The notes under the pieces are model-generated. The model saw nothing but the letters and a program-made list of their open reading frames with translations, ran no database searches and was not told the origin of the DNA. The position numbers were made by a program, and so were the translations under genes. Shown here piece by piece: positions 4,926 to 5,129 of a stretch of DNA of 5,129 nucleotides (position 1 is the stretch's first letter; each line of letters begins with the position of its first letter). Source of the DNA: Promethearchaeota archaeon (GTDB taxonomy: Archaea; Asgardarchaeota; Lokiarchaeia; Sigynarchaeales; SOKP01); NCBI GenBank assembly GCA_016839655.1, contig JAEOTW010000358.1:1-5129 (forward strand), in the 5' to 3' direction.

Positions 4926-5129
4926 ATTATTTCATTTACGACATTTTTTATATTTCCCGCTCTATGCAACTTTCATGAAACTATTATAGTTCTTAATATA
5001 AATCAATATCTCCCAGTTTCCATGTGGATGATGGTAAACCCTAAAGGTGAATATCTTTTGGGTGAAGATCCCACAGTATATATTTGGCCAGAAGGAGGAT
5101 GGGCTACTGCTATAATTATTGTTGGTGGA
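4926..5129 (+). CDS. 5' end of an unidentified ORF, truncated by the window edge
   Basis: This frame has no stop from 4899 to the end of the window. From an ATT at 4926, 8 nt after the GGAGG, it reads IISFTTFFIFPALCNFHE, then a second hydrophobic segment IIVLNINQYLPVSMWMMV, then NPKGEYLLGEDPTVYIWP and EGGWATAIIIVGG. I do not recognise it. The first canonical start is ATG 5022, also possible: TTAATATAA at 4993-5001 lies 21-29 bp before it, as for a leaderless transcript. The hydrophobic first part lacks the basic residues of a normal signal peptide, so it may not be translated. The minus strand is also open over 5003-5129 and cannot be fully excluded. Downstream sequence is needed to fix start and identity. 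Confidence 0.33.
   Translation, partial: MISFTTFFIFPALCNFHETIIVLNINQYLPVSMWMMVNPKGEYLLGEDPTVYIWPEGGWATAIIIVGG

Noticed and set aside
4918..4989. 23-codon ORF from ATG 4918
   Set aside because: The ATG touches the GGAGG with no spacer and the frame ends after 23 codons with no recognisable product.
5003..5129. Minus-strand open frame at the right edge (about 41 codons)
   Set aside because: It would be the C-terminal end of a gene outside the window. The plus strand is open for longer and has an SD and a TATA-like box, so the minus frame is less likely, though not excluded.

Overview
This is an AT-rich window (roughly 30% G+C by eye). It looks like chromosomal DNA of an archaeon, most likely an Asgard (Lokiarchaeia-type) archaeon. 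The points behind that view are a small protein that resembles Asgard profilins, T-rich rather than hairpin-type transcript ends, TATA-like boxes close to start codons, mostly weak or absent Shine-Dalgarno (SD) sequences, and an archaeal-style winged-helix regulator. The assignment is inference; no rRNA or other marker gene is present.

Left part (1-2224): a membrane-anchored class I SAM methyltransferase and a profilin-like (or roadblock-like) protein lie on the minus strand, 31 bp apart, and are probably co-transcribed. A 113-bp divergent promoter region separates them from a plus-strand gene for a DUF2156 protein (GNAT-fold, phosphatidylglycerol-lysyltransferase C-terminal family). That gene converges on a minus-strand winged-helix regulator across a short T/A-rich double terminator.

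Middle (2918-3372): about 455 bp without a gene, very AT-rich. It carries six copies of a 10-bp near-palindrome, consensus GAATCRATTC, which I read as a candidate operator array between the regulator and the divergent plus-strand gene.

Right part (3373-5129): a secreted protein of unknown family with a clear Sec signal peptide, then a C_GCAxxG_C_C-family (putative redox or metal-binding) protein. Both appear to start at TTG codons without an SD, and their roughly 38-nt leaders are recognisably similar although the proteins are unrelated. A doubtful 67-codon ORF and the 5' end of an unidentified reading frame that leaves the window follow. The latter sits behind a strong SD but has no ordinary start codon at the right distance.

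The genes do not form a single recognisable pathway. The most interesting items are the profilin-like gene, the GAATCRATTC array beside a regulator, and the twin TTG leaders. I found no CRISPR array, insertion sequence, tRNA, rRNA or complete mobile element.
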